NCBI GenBank assembly: GCA_013365325.1
Contig: JABVXV010000059.1
Span: 62,001 to 126,000 of the forward strand
DNA from: Dipetalonema caudispina
Taxonomy: Eukaryota > Nematoda > Chromadorea > Rhabditida > Onchocercidae
Direction: 5' to 3'
DNA length: 64,000 bases
Shown: in pieces, positions 49,201 through 60,165 of the stretch
Numbering within the stretch: the stretch's first letter is position 1
Layout of the letters: every line of letters starts with the position of its first letter
Made by a program: the position numbers and the translations under genes
The notes under the pieces: generated by a model
What the model saw: the letters and a program-made list of their open reading frames with translations, nothing else
Database searches by the model: none
Told to the model about the DNA's origin: nothing

Positions 49201-49877
49201 ATAAATAAATGCAAGCGATTGTAGTATTAAGCGATAAGAAACTACTGATTTATTTTTTTGCCTGATATCTGACAAGTCCTGATCTTCTCTGCCTGGTTCA
49301 ATGGCATTTGGAGGAGAAAAGATGAATTAACAAAATTACTCACTCAGCAGCCTGTCGATGACTGAATGAATGAGTAGGCTGTGTCTGTGGCCCTCCGTTT
49401 GCGCTTGCAGATGTCTGAACTACCTTCTTCGTCAAAAGTTGCCGAAAATCCTCATTTCGTAACGTTCCCGTGGGTACATTTCGTCTAAATAAATGATTCC
49501 TTAAAAAGGAATGATTTCCCTACTCTCGCATACTTGGATGGAATTACGGGGATGCATAAAGTGCAAAACAGAAAATTAAAAAACTTTTAGCCATGTCGAC
49601 AGCACAAATAAGATGACGACTAGTTAAGGCCAGTTCAATAAGTTTCCAGAGAAAAAGCGTTATATTAAATCAACATATTGAACAACAAAATCATTTCATC
49701 TTTACACAGTCTAAGCTTTCTATGTAAAATTGATTCTCTAACTTAGAGTATTAATAAAACAATAAAGAGAAATTTCTTAATTATGTTTTTAAAAAAAATC
49801 CTTTAATTATGACAAAAAAACAAACTCTACCCAATAGAGGCTGAAGTACCCAAAAGTTCCTTCAAATCCGCTTCCAT
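46261..49877 (-). CDS. smu-2: RED/IK spliceosomal protein (SMU-2 orthologue)
   Basis: RED (IK) is a spliceosome component that works with SMU1; in C. elegans, smu-2 and smu-1 affect alternative splicing. Eleven exons, from the 5' end: 49831-49877, 49344-49484, 49038-49120, 48689-48867, 48414-48551, 48073-48176, 47855-47990, 47582-47775, 46966-47260, 46668-46756, 46261-46408. They total 517 residues, close to the family length of about 550. The RED N-terminal signature KYLGGDMEHTHLVKGLDY is at residues 153-170, preceded by NYRDRAEERRKG and followed by helical KVRSEIAMREQ. The Arg-Asp/Arg-Glu repeat that names the family lies in the ninth exon (about residues 341-385), shorter than in vertebrates. 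The RED C-terminal signature GPVKRWDFEDHEDYEKYM leads into AAYQFGVKTNDGRKTRK. Identification is firm. Confidence 0.95.
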
Positions 49878-49905
49878 AGTGAAAATAATTCAGTAACGAT
49901 GATTT

Positions 49906-49918
49906 CTGAAAAAAAAAA
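49906..49918 (-). promoter_or_regulatory. Candidate trans-splice acceptor of the RED/smu-2 mRNA
   Basis: On the minus strand a poly-T run ends in tttttcag 28 bases before the ATG at 49877. No upstream coding exon is needed, so spliced-leader addition here is plausible. Confidence 0.45.
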
Positions 49919-49933
49919 AGATTATTTTAAAAG

Positions 49934-50266
49934 ACACGAACATACGTGAAAAATGGAACACGCAAACAATGAAACGTAAACACTTTTCCCTCTCTCTCTC
50001 CTTTGATTATTTCAACAAACACGAACATACGTGAAAAATGGAACACGCAAACAATGAAACGTAAACACTTTTCCCTCTCTCTCTCCTTTGATTATTTCAA
50101 ACAGACACGAACATACGTGAAAAATGGAACACGTAAATAATGAAACGTAAACACTTTTCCCTCTCTCTCTCCTTTGATTATTTCAAACAGAAACGAACAT
50201 ACGTGAAAAATGGAACACGTAAATAATGAAACGTAAACACTTTTCCCTCTCTCTCCCTCTCTCTAT
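49934..50266. repeat. Four-copy tandem repeat, 85-86 bp unit, upstream of RED/smu-2
   Basis: Units begin at 49934, 50019, 50105 and 50191 with (ac)acgaacatacgtgaaa. Each then has gaaacgtaaacacttttccct, a CT-rich run and ctttgattatttcaa; the last unit ends in the CT-rich run near 50266. Units 1 and 2 share cgcaaacaat while 3 and 4 share cgtaaataat, so copies resemble each other in pairs. The array sits 15 bases beyond the candidate trans-splice site of the RED gene, in its outron or promoter. Confidence 0.95.
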
Positions 50267-51701
50267 CGCCCTACTTTAAAAATAATTTAACATAGAAATG
50301 AAATTTCAATCTTACTTACACCCCAACAAGACGACAAAAATGAGCACGAAAAAGTATGGAAATATGAGAGAGTATTTTAAAAGAAAAGAAGCATAAGAAA
50401 ATATTTAAAGAATACTTTTGGCTATTAGTCTCCAAACCTACGATGTTTGAGATCATGCAATATTATGCTACTGTATATCATCTAGGGAGTAATAGATAGT
50501 GATGAAGAGAGGAATATTATTGATGAGAGAAGAAAATATTTTGATATTAAGTCAAAAATGAGGAGAGTATAGATTGTTAGAAATCAGTCAAAGATTGGAG
50601 AGAGATTAATGGATTTGAGGAGATTATGATAATTGAAGATTGAAAATAGTTGGATTGTTTGTAGTAAGGGATTGGAGGGTTGATTAATTTAAGTGATTGA
50701 GGGACTAATTGATTTAAGTGATTAAAGGACTAATTAACTTAAGGTATAAATTCATACTCAACTCACATTTTTAATGAGGTGTAAAACATTGAGAATGTTA
50801 TATTTAGTAGATAAAATAAGCAAAAAGAAAACTTCTGAATGTATATTCCGAGCTAATAAATGCCAAGTATCCTTTGGTATGGCCTAGGACTTGTATAGTT
50901 CACTTCGAGCCTATTCATCCTCAGGTAGAATGTTAGATTCATTTGATGTCAGTGGAGCAATTTGCGTTCGAAATGAACTGTTCGAGAATGAAAATGACGT
51001 AGAAACACGTGGAATAATTCTATTTATAGTGCCTAAATTAACTGATACGGTTGGATTAATAGTTTTTATTCACACTTGAAGAAACTTTTAAAAAACGTAT
51101 AATTTTTGATCAATCGAATTTTTTCCACTGTTTGATTAACAGAGTATTAGACTTTCTTATTAATTTATTTGAATAATTATTCCTAATTTTATGATGATAA
51201 GAACAAATTTTCACTCTAGTTGTGCATAATTTTTAGTATTATTTTTCTATGAAAAAGGTCTTGTAATATGTTTAAAATAATACTTCAAATGATACAAAAT
51301 CAATCATGAATTGACATCAGCGTTGACAATTTTATCTATAAACATTAGCGCCTATTAATTTTTTGCTAAAAACAATTTTGCTATGAAATTATATGACAAT
51401 TTTATTAATTGCTTATCAGGAATTTTGGAATTTTTATGTGAGAAATCAGATGTTGTAAATTTTCTCTTATTAAGCCTTTTAGGATATTTGGATCACCTTT
51501 TTTTTTTTACCTTTTTCTCTCATTTGGTTCATAACGAAAGACAACAATTGAGCTAACAATAGAGATGAAATTATGTGATAGTATAGTGAAACTTATATAA
51601 AATTACGATTCATCTGCGATATATTACAATATGTAAATTATTTATTTATTGATCGCAAAAGTTTACAAATATTTTTATGATAAGTGTAGGAAAATGTTAC
51701 A
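50267..51701. other. Intergenic, no gene seen
   Basis: Spacer between the RED promoter region and the 3' end of the unrecognised secreted-protein gene. The part 50500-50760 is A/G-rich with repeated gattga/gattaa motifs. An open frame at 50891-51079 lacks an ATG start and any recognisable content. Confidence 0.6.
51641..51650 (-). promoter_or_regulatory. Overlapping poly(A) signals for the 51702-53855 gene
   Basis: On the minus strand this is aataaataaa, two overlapping AATAAA hexamers about 52-60 bases after the stop codon. Confidence 0.5.
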
Positions 51702-53855
51702 TTAAAATAGAAATGAATATGTAATAATAAATGAAATGATAATAAACAATACAAGATTATTTGATGATACAATGATTGGTGAATGTTTACCGATAAATGA
51801 ATCCGGCACGAAAATACTCTTCTGATACTGACTTAATGTTTCTAGAATGAAACATATCAAATTTTTGTTACTTATTTTCTTCATTTATTTTTATCTGTCC
51901 ATATTTTTTGATTCACTGTTTTGTAAAAAAGATTTTTTTCTATTGCTTACCGTATGATCGGAATTTTGGTTGTTGTTGATCAGTAGCATCACCGATCCTT
52001 TTCCATATCTCTTCAGTCATATTGGTTATCTGAGCTTATCATAATTAATTAATGAGATGTTTATTTCAATATTCATGTAAACAATTCGGAATGGGCTGTT
52101 ACTTTTTAGTTAAATCTGATCAACGTTACAACATTTCGATCATTAATCCAGAAAGGATTTGCTTATGACAGATTCATTTTGCTTATTACATAAAAAAAAA
52201 TGTATACATCGTTTTATTTAACTTTCAAAAATTCTTTTAGAATTTTTAACTGATACTTTAATTTGATTGTCGAAATCTTACAGGTAATCGCATTCGTAAC
52301 ATAGTGAAATGCACAAATGCTGTACTTTGATTCGTTCCTGTTTCTTTTCCTGTTGAACATTTATGTTCCGGTGTAAGTTGCACATATTTCAAACCTTCCG
52401 AATCATCACGCGGTTTCCTCCGAAGAATTCCACCACCATGATACCAAACACGGAAATAATTTACTTGACGCAGTAACTTACTGCATGTTACCTGCATTAA
52501 CAGTAAATATCATATCCAGAAGAGTATTCCGGATTGTTTTGTAATAAACTGACATTTTGCGTTCGCATTTCTGTGTTCAAATTACTAAGAAAATTAATAT
52601 ATGAATGCGAAAGGACAAGTAAAATTCAATGATCATACAGTTATAGTTGTGAGAAAGCATTTATCTAACTGACCAGAAGGATAACGTTTTGATTGAGATG
52701 ATCAGTGGGAAAAATATTATGGACAACAATTCGTTCGTTTGAATTTGATACAGCAATAAGTTGAAAGCTGCAAATAATAGTTCACTTTTTTCCGTCATAT
52801 TAGTGATTGTATATGATTTGAATGATATTTTGAAAATGAAAATGTAAGCATACGTAATACACGTGAAATGATTTTTAAATTTTTTAGTAAGAATAATTTA
52901 CTTGCAATCCGTGTTTACTTTTGCTGCTTGTATTAGCACAAATTCATTTCGTGCTGCTTTGTTAATTTGCACAGTTTTATAAATATCTCCTCTTTGAAAA
53001 GATGATTTCCGACAAAAATGTCGATACTGCAATAAAAATTTCACATTGTTAAGATTGCTAATATAAAATAGTATAATTAATGCTTGTTAATATCAACATA
53101 TCTGTAACTTTATCCACCTTATCGTTAACTTTCAGTCTAAAAGTTTTGCTCATTTTTAAATCAAATTTTTTTAAACCAGCGATTTGCTCCACATTTTGAA
53201 GTTTCAAAAAAACTTTAAATAACTTGAATAAGAACTCATTTAATAGGACCTTTAATATATTTATTGCAAAAATACATGATTCTTGATAATTCAAGAATGC
53301 AATCATTGGACGAATATAATCACTTAGGATTATTCGATTACTTAGCATAGCTTATCTTTTGATAGTGATAAGAATGCAAATTAGGTGTAGATGTACAATA
53401 CTATGATACGTTTCATTAAATAACTGTAGTAGCAGTAATTAAATACTGGTAATTGAGTACAATTAGCAAAATTCCCACTATATTTACAAACCTCTTCATC
53501 TTGTATCAAATTCAAATTTTCATGTGAAACCATATGCTCTGTTTTTTCTATCATACAAATAGCAACAATAAGGAAAAGAGCTGAAAAGTTTTTTTTTTTT
53601 TTCTAAAAGGAGAAAGATGCGGAAAATTTAACAAACTAAGTTCAAATTCGTAGATATGTATAAAGATTTTGATGGGAAAAAAAAAAGTGGTCTACTGAAC
53701 CGAACGATCAATGTATATATCAAACAGAAATGAAATATTGTTAAAAAGTTTAGTTGTTTTATTTAACAAATTAACAAATATATCATGGCTTATCATGGCT
53801 AATTAATAATAACAATTTCATTGTAATTCATCGAGTAAAACTACTGACCATACAT
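51702..53855 (-). CDS. Unrecognised secreted protein with probable GPI-anchor signal
   Basis: I do not recognise the family. Seven exons from the 5' end (53849-53855, 53492-53580, 52902-53026, 52674-52767, 52282-52491, 51951-52029, 51702-51841) give 247 residues with all phases consistent. The first coding exon is only 7 bases (ATG TAT G). Joined in phase 1, it yields MYALFLIVAICM, a good signal peptide that the second exon alone lacks. The mature part has four cysteines (37, 73, 108, 150), enough for two disulfides. It also has N-glycosylation sites N159-Q-S and N178-M-T, and alternating hydrophobic stretches suggesting beta structure (FVLIQAAK, FQLIAVSN, VNYFRVWYH). The last 18 or so residues are hydrophobic and reach the very C-terminus without a basic tail, as in GPI-attachment signals. 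A type I membrane protein is the alternative. The first exon is the least certain part. Confidence 0.65.
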
Positions 53856-56800
53856 AGCGTTTGCAAAGGTGAAAATGATTTTGAAAGCATAAAAATGAAA
53901 TTTTTAAAAATTTGTCGAAATCCAGATTGTGTCAAAATTTTTTATGTTGTTAAGTGAAAATTAATATCGTCATTACTTTTTTTTTTTTTTTTTGTTGTAA
54001 AAGAAAGTAAATTAAAGATCGCAGCGTATATTTATTTTATCTAACTTTAATCATTTTCTTAGGTTCATTTCGGTTATCGATTTTGTCTTCTTTTCTTCAT
54101 AACAATTTTATATTTTATAATTTATTTTAGTAATTTGATTTGCTTATTTTGTTATTTTGTCATATTATAAAAGAAATAATGCTTATAACAATTTATAATT
54201 TAAATAGTTTCAATTTCCTGTAAATTTCACCTGTAAATTCATAGTCTAAAAATGCTTCACAACATCAATTGATCTTTGATATTCAATGATATTATCTTAT
54301 TTGTTGCTTAAGCTTTCTAAAATTTCAGGAAACATAAGTTCAGGAAATGTAAGTAAACAGAAATAAATGTGCTATAAAAGGGATTTCAAAGCTTTTCTCC
54401 TAATATTACAACATTGATCACAACATCAATGATGACCGGATCTACAAATTTACTCAAAAAAAGAAAAAAGAAAAAAGTAGATTAACAGGCGCCAGCTTAT
54501 CTGATTGTCCCCAACATCAAATAATTACCTTTATGTCTGAAAAATTTAAGAACTTGCCAATATGTTCCATATGTCAAAAAAAAAAAAAAAAAAAAAAAAA
54601 TGTAGATCGAATAAAAAGCATTAGTATACGGTAATAAACTTTTAATAACAAGCGTTAATGGACAGTAAAGAAGGCCACCGACTGTGATAATAAGTATCGC
54701 ATGATGATAAAATATTTCTGGTGGAAGCGGAAAAAAGAAAAAAGGTTTATTGTTGATCAAATATTATTCGTAACGGATGAATAAACAAATTGAAATATGA
54801 AATAATGTTTCTTTCTGCAACAAACTAATGCACTAATGAAGTGGAATAGAAAGATAATATTGTTGTTGTGATCAGAAACAACCATATAAGACCATATCAA
54901 GAGTACTCGGGAATTGAGAAGTTTTGATGACCTGATATAAATCATTAGGAAAATCCAAAAATTCAGGAATGGATAATAATTTATGTGTAATTAGAAAATT
55001 TCATAAATAAGTACTTCACAAAGGTTCATTTGAGTTTTTACAACTTATTTGGGAAAAATTTTCGAACACTTATCGCCAAAAACTATAAAACAAATTATCC
55101 TTAAGAAATTTAAATTTTGTACCTATTTTTTTTTCAAACCTTTCACTTGTTTGAATGGTTTAATCAGAAATAAATTTAATTACCAAAAATAATTACTATT
55201 TTTGTTTTTTTTTCCTTAATTTACTAATCTCTCCCTATATTATTCATCACAATGAAGGAATTTTACAAATGTATTCTTTTAATATTGCATTTAAATTGAA
55301 AAAAAAAGAATGAATTAACTTAAAATTAATAAAAATTGCAAAAACTTAATGAAAAAGTGTAGTTGAGAACAGAGAAGGAAGGAAAGAATGATCAGACTTT
55401 CTTAATTAATTAATTTAATTTTAAAGAAACAAAACATTGATGTCAAATTAGCTCAGTATCACTTTTATCACTTAGAATTGCATTGAGGATCGAAAAAGAA
55501 GAAAATTCAGTCAGTATTAAGCTATCATCGATCATTCACAAACAGTTGCGCACTTTTTTTCTTCTTTTTTTTTCTTTTTTTTTTTTTTTTTTTTGATAAT
55601 CTGTTGCATTAATGCATAAAAACACATTGCCGCTCTTTGATAAACGATAAACGATCCGCGTAGTATTTCTGTCATAAATTACAAAGATGAAAATAACATT
55701 TATACCTCTGAAAGAAAATGTTCCATTATATCACCGTATCAAACTCTTTTTATGTTATTCAAAAATATCCACATTTATCAATTTTTTCAAACTCAAAAAA
55801 CTTTATAATTCAATTTATGTCTTCTTCGTAACTTGTACCTGAATACTAATAAGAAGTAGAAAAATGAAACTTAACACTACTGCAAAACTAACAATCGAAT
55901 AGATTGATCAAACAATTCCTTCTTAATTATCAAATTTAAAGAAAAAAAAAAAAAAAAGAAATTCGATTTTGAAGTACAATTATTATCAAGTTGTTTTTTT
56001 ATCAATTAAATTTGAATAAAGTTGTCAATGATATCTGCTTTTAATGGTCATTTAAAAATGACATTCATCATTGATAAGGCAAAAATTGAGGAGTGAAATG
56101 AATAATCTGACTTGATAAAATTTTGATAAAGTTACGATTGAAAAATTTTCCCGCAACTATTCTAATAATCATTTAATTTCTATTACTTTTGTTAATATCA
56201 CTTTTGTATTTTTTTTCTTAGTTTTATCTCATCTCTTCCAAATCTCTGTTTAATTGAAATTTTGATTAAAATTAAAATTTTCAACAATAACAAAATTCAT
56301 TTCATCTGCTACTTTATCTTATTTAAGCAAACAGATATCTACCGTATGCCAATTTTACCACTTCATTTGCACCACTCACATTACCACGAAGAGGTGGAGT
56401 TCTGTCGTAAAATTGTTAACGTATACAACATATGATAAAAAAAAAATTCTTTTCACAAAACTATAACTCATCTTTGATTGGTACTTACTTTTTTTCATTT
56501 TACTTGTATATTTTTAAGTGTCATTAAATTAGGCAAATAAAATAAGATGATAAGTTTAATCTATCTTTCTGTGGTATTTTCGAATTATCCATACAATATT
56601 TGCATGTAATTAATTTTTTACTAACTAATAAACACTTTCCTACTTTCTCTTTTAAAAAGATTTAGTGTATGAAATGAGTAGAGTTTGCAAGATCGAAAAT
56701 CTCGGGAGAAAATAAATATCTTATTGTATTTTCAAGTGGAGATGAAATTCTAATCATTTGAAAAGAGTACATTATCTGATATTTTAATTATATTACGAAT

Positions 56801-56969
56801 CATTTCACTGTAATTTATCAATAATAATGTTTTTATTAAATTAACGATAATATTCTGACTACGATATCTGATAAAAGCTCTGATTATTGGTAATGTATCA
56901 TGATTATAGATGTAAAAGTTGAATTTCAGTAGTGAAAGAAGAAATACCTAAATATGGTAGGTATAGGTC
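53856..56969. other. Shared 5' intergenic region of two divergent genes
   Basis: Promoters of the minus-strand secreted-protein gene and the plus-strand T-box gene must both lie here. Poly-T/poly-A tracts occur at 53979-53993, 54577-54600 and 55556-55594. A more complex stretch at about 56342-56425 stands out from the AT background, but I can assign it no function. Confidence 0.55.
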
Positions 56970-59538
56970 ATGAATGAAATTTTTGTTCAGCAGAGAGAAG
57001 AATTATCAATGACCAGTGAGAAAATTCGTATTAGTATATCACATCGGAAATTATGGGAGGAATTTCATCGTAACAATAATGAAATGATCTTAACAAGTAA
57101 GGGAAGGTAAAATAATTTTTCTTTTTTTTGGAAAATCTAATAAGATATATGGGAATTAATGAAAAAAAAAAGAAAAGAAATGAATTAATGGGTGATTTTA
57201 TCGTCTAATAAAATGTTTTATCATAAACAAATATTTCAAAACTATTTTCGAAAAGTGATCAAGTCATGAATTTCAATATGTATGAAATATTTATCTATCT
57301 CTAATTTTTTTCTTTCTCTAGATGTATCTATCCCCGAATCGGATATTTTGTGGAAGGTTTGGAACCGAAAACAATGTATCTTATATGTCTTAAAATATGT
57401 CGAACTGATTGCGCCAGGTTAATAATTATTTAGTAGCGAACAAAATAAGCGAAATGTATAGTTAATTGCAATTACAAAGGTTATCGTCAAAAATTTAATT
57501 AATATTTTTTCAAACTTTTGAAAAAAAAAATATCCTTTCTTAACAAACTATTCGAATTTTTTTCCTAAAATAAGTGGAAAAGTTTCGTTGCAATAAGTTT
57601 AATTAGCCAATTAATTAAGATATAAGTATACAGCCGGTGAATGGCATATGACTACAACGGGAGATCCTGAAAATGAGGCAAAATATATTTACCCAGATAA
57701 TGGATCAACACAACTTGGACAGTATTGGATGAATAATGGTATCCGTTTTGGTAAACTTAAAATTACAAACAGTACCAAAGATTGCACATCAAATGTTAGT
57801 TTAATTTTTTGATATCAATACGTTTTTATTAATTGTTAAATAATTAATTTTAAATATTATTAAACACTTACAGTTTTTATTTTTTTTTTCCATGCAACAA
57901 AATAAATGACAAAATAAAAAGGAAAAAATATGTAATTTTAAAGATTTAATTATTGTAAATCCTAAAAACTTCAAATATAAATCAACTTTTCGGACATTTA
58001 TACAAACATCTATCTGTAAAACGATAAATATTACGATCACTAAATTTTACTTTATCCCTTTTCCATCTTATCCTTGTCATTTTCCAAATAAATCCATCAA
58101 AATGAGCAATTTGAACAGATGTATAATGTTGTAAAGTATTTATTAAATGTCGCCTAATAGATTCATGAGCATTTAATGTTACTGATAAAAATCAACAATG
58201 GCGTCTGTTAGGCGATCTTAACAACGATTATAACTAGGTGAGGATGTCTAACTGATACATATCTCTCTTTCTGCTTTTCACCACATCCAATTTCTTTTCT
58301 CTCATTAAATGTTTCTTTCGGGATATATCACTGAAACTTTCACGATCTCATCAAATGATAAGCATTCACGGTTTAGCAATTTTAGCAATTTTAAATGTCA
58401 TTTTAATCATATATTAATTTTTCAGTCTAAAAGTTTCATATTAAAATTATTGCTTCTTTCATTACTAACTTTAAACATATATTTCAACGAATAATAATGA
58501 AGGATAAGAAGGGAAGAGTGGAATACACGTGATAGAAATAACACGTAATAATTGACGTTATTTCTTTTATAGGTACTTCTCACTTCCATGCATAAGTATC
58601 GTCCCATTTTGTACATACATAAAGTTTATGCAACACCAGCATTATGTCTTGATGGTTCTACGATATTAACCAATCAATATCAGCTAGTGAAGAGTTTTAC
58701 CGATCAAATTATGGAATTTATAGCCGTTACAGCTTATCAAAATCAACGAATAATTGAAATGAAGAAGATACACAATAGTTATGCTCGTGGACAACGTGGT
58801 GGTAACACTAATAGTAATAATAATTTAACTACCGGTTAGTTTAAATTTAACTTTTAATAATTTTTGATTGTTCGGACAATAGTCTTATTTGATGTCAATT
58901 AAATCATATATCACTTGATCAGATAAAAATTAAAATATTTGCTCTCAAAAAGATTTCTAAAAGAAAGAAAGAAGGAAAAAAAAAAGAAAACAGATTCAGT
59001 TATCATTCGATGAAATTACAGTATCTTAGAATCTGTTAAATAACAATTTTTTAGGAAAATTTTAATTACAGATACCACTAATACTGTTATTCCGTTGACA
59101 GATGATCACTCGTTGCAATTATCCATCAATCCGTTGAATAAGTATAAACCATATTGGACTAATAGATCACATTATTTCTCAAATCAAACACATATCCCAC
59201 ACTCAATTCATTTACTATCATCTAATTGTAATCCTTCAACAGCAAATTGTCCAACTGTATCATGTTCATCAGATTCCAACACTTCTGCTTATATCTTAAC
59301 CACTAATCAGCAAAATTCCACCACCATAACTAATCGTACCAATGATTCCGGAAACATTCTTCCTACAGCTATTTCAAATCTACAAAAACCATCAACAACA
59401 ATAGAAGAACGAAATTTTTTGAATTCTTCAAATTTTACAACATTGAATCTACCGAATATGTGGAATTATAGCACTTTTTTGCATCATTTTTCAGTACCAT
59501 ATCCATCACTTGTAACACATAAACCTCCTTATATTTAA
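56970..59538 (+). CDS. Divergent T-box transcription factor
   Basis: Exons 56970-57106, 57322-57417, 57620-57794, 58573-58834 and 59072-59538 give 378 residues. The T-box spans about residues 28-211, the usual 180 or so. It starts LWEEFHRNNNEMILTSKGR, continues with YFVEGLEP, RYKYTAGEWHMTTTGDPE and GQYWM, then FGKLKITN, SMHKYRP and FIAVTAYQNQRI. The last DNA-contact motif, usually FAKGFR, reads YARGQR here, and the usual RRMFP is RCIYP. T-box proteins bind promoters of developmental genes in the nucleus. The C-terminal 155 residues are Asn/Ser/Thr-rich without known motifs. The third exon uses the acceptor attaag at 57619; the nearer cag at 57637 would bring a stop. ATG 56970 is the first in frame, but a strong acceptor at 56990 allows a start at 57009. 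It seems a nematode-type divergent member; no gene name is assigned. Confidence 0.9.
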
Positions 59539-59682
59539 ATATTTTATCGAATTTCATATTATTTAACTGAAATGATAATTCCTGCGAATATTTCCATACT
59601 AACGGGCTTACACTATTGTTGATATAATTCATGTAATTTGATTTGTATTTAATGGATTGATATTTGCTGTATAGAATAATGT

Positions 59683-59688
59683 AATAAA
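59683..59688 (+). promoter_or_regulatory. Poly(A) signal of the T-box gene
   Basis: AATAAA, 144 bases after the T-box stop codon. Confidence 0.45.
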
Positions 59689-59767
59689 TACTTCCACTAG
59701 ATGATGAAATGAAAGAGAAAATGGTAAAGAAATCAAAAATATGATAATTTGTCAAATATTTTTCCTT

Positions 59768-59799
59768 TCTCTCTCTCTCTCCCTCTCTCTCTCTCTATC
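59768..59799. repeat. CT-rich microsatellite
   Basis: An almost uninterrupted CT repeat of about 32 bases in the 3' flank of the T-box gene. Confidence 0.9.
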
Positions 59800-60118
59800 T
59801 CACTGATAATATCCGAATGATGAAATGTAAAAGTTAAATATTACTGATAAGATTATCTTGTATATTATTAGAATGGTATATTTGATGTTACAATGCAAAT
59901 TTTTTTCTGATGGATGTTGTGCACATTGATATTATTGATACTGTAATTATTAGGTAAAGTGAAAAGTAACTGTAAGTTAAGATTTGTTGAATTGCTAGGA
60001 ATGATTAGCGAATTAGATAGATATTATAGCAATTGAGAGAAGAGAGATTAAGTCAGAATGATGTAACCCAGTAACAGTAATATATTTATCGGCATCTTCA
60101 AAATGACTTTTCATTAAC

Positions 60119-60165
60119 GAGAGAGAGAGAGACAGACAAAGAGAAAGAGAGAGAGAGAGAGAGGG
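60119..60165. repeat. GA-rich microsatellite
   Basis: About 47 bases of GA repeat with a few interruptions. It is complementary in composition to the CT repeat 320 bases upstream. Confidence 0.9.

Noticed and set aside
50891..51079. 62-codon plus-strand frame
   Set aside because: No ATG start, no acceptor or donor in fitting phase, no recognisable content.
53058..53348. 96-codon minus-strand frame inside the 51702-53855 gene
   Set aside because: Lies in an intron of a model whose phases already close; composition is typical of AT-rich noise.
54497..54945. Two minus-strand frames upstream of the secreted-protein gene, considered as its first exon
   Set aside because: One is built on a poly-A run; neither gives the phase-1 junction, whereas 53849-53855 does and yields a signal peptide.
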